Origin: Hybos culiciformis
Lineage: Eukaryota; Arthropoda; Insecta; Diptera; Hybotidae
Length of the DNA stretch: 64,000 bases
Reading direction: 5' to 3'
Assembly (NCBI GenBank): GCA_964007475.1
Contig: OZ023274.1
Location: forward strand, 76,333,303 to 76,397,302
The first letter of the stretch is position 1, and each line of letters opens with the position of its first letter. The position numbers were made by a program, and so were the translations under genes. Below are positions 63,677 through 64,000 of this stretch, in pieces. The notes below the pieces were generated by a model. It saw only the letters and a program-made list of their open reading frames with translations, did no database searches and had not been told where the DNA came from.

Positions 63677-64000
63677 AGTTCGCATTCTTAAGTAATGGAG
63701 ATTCGCTATATTATGATAATAAAATTACGAAATGAATGTAATATTTTAAAATTTGTGTTATTTATCAATAATTATATTCAATAAAAATTATAAAAACTAG
63801 AATAATCTACCAAAATTTCTTTACAAATAAAGCTATAAAAATACCCAACTTGCGCTATCTTCGGCTTTAAAATTACTTAATGAAAATGTATCTTCATATC
63901 ATTTTTTAGGATAAAACTAAGTGTTTTCCAATAACTATCCATATTGCAGTGTTTAAATTTTTCGATTAGAATGTTTATTCTTTCAAATTTTTAATATTAT
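63677..64000. other. 3' flank of odorant receptor C
   Basis: It contains the receptor's 3' UTR, with AATAAA at 63780-63785 and a second at 63827-63832. Nothing else is recognisable before the window ends; further receptors could follow outside it. Confidence 0.6.

Noticed and set aside
1..64000. CRISPR arrays, bacterial operons, rRNA and canonical tRNA genes
   Set aside because: None seen; the window is eukaryotic, and the repeats present are microsatellites, tandem duplications and transposon ends.

Overview
This is insect nuclear DNA: very AT-rich, full of homopolymer runs, with multi-exon genes using GT/AG introns, and three members of the odorant-receptor family (7tm_6) that only insects have. 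I cannot name the species. I rebuilt every gene by joining exons by hand: reading frame, splice sites and intron phase were checked at each junction. No transcript data were used.

Layout, left to right. (1) 1553-10612 (+): a 9-exon secreted trypsin-like protease with a long disordered N-terminus and a clip-like six-cysteine domain. Its large introns hold several palindromic or terminal-inverted-repeat elements. (2) 10613-17661: gene-poor DNA with a 0.9 kb polypyrimidine stretch. (3) 17662-20107 (+): a second, shorter clip-domain trypsin-like protease with 6 exons. (4) 20108-30933: a gene desert containing a decayed Mutator-like transposon whose foldback arms are built from a simple repeat. 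(5) 30934-34918 (+): an extracellular Cu/Zn superoxide dismutase with two possible C-termini, one plain and one with a GPI-signal-like hydrophobic tail. (6) 34919-40554: intergenic DNA with a Harbinger deletion derivative. (7) 40555-46248 (+): a CD63-like tetraspanin. (8) 46249-50452: intergenic DNA with a hAT-type element flanked by an 8-bp target duplication. (9) 50453-63676: a cluster of three 9-exon odorant receptors. The first is on the minus strand, head-to-head with the other two, which are in tandem on the plus strand.

The two proteases are probably paralogous members of the clip-domain (CLIPD-like) group, and both keep an intact catalytic triad. The three receptors share all intron positions and phases; five of nine exons have the same length in all three, and all nine match between the two plus-strand copies. 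This is clear evidence of local duplication. The first receptor is the most diverged and has an unusual C-terminal exon. The genes in the window otherwise look functionally unrelated, as is normal for an insect chromosome.

The most interesting points are the alternative SOD tail, the foldback Mutator-like remnant with its 9-bp target duplication, the Harbinger remnant that keeps the start of a MADF-type ORF, and several family-unassigned palindromic elements.
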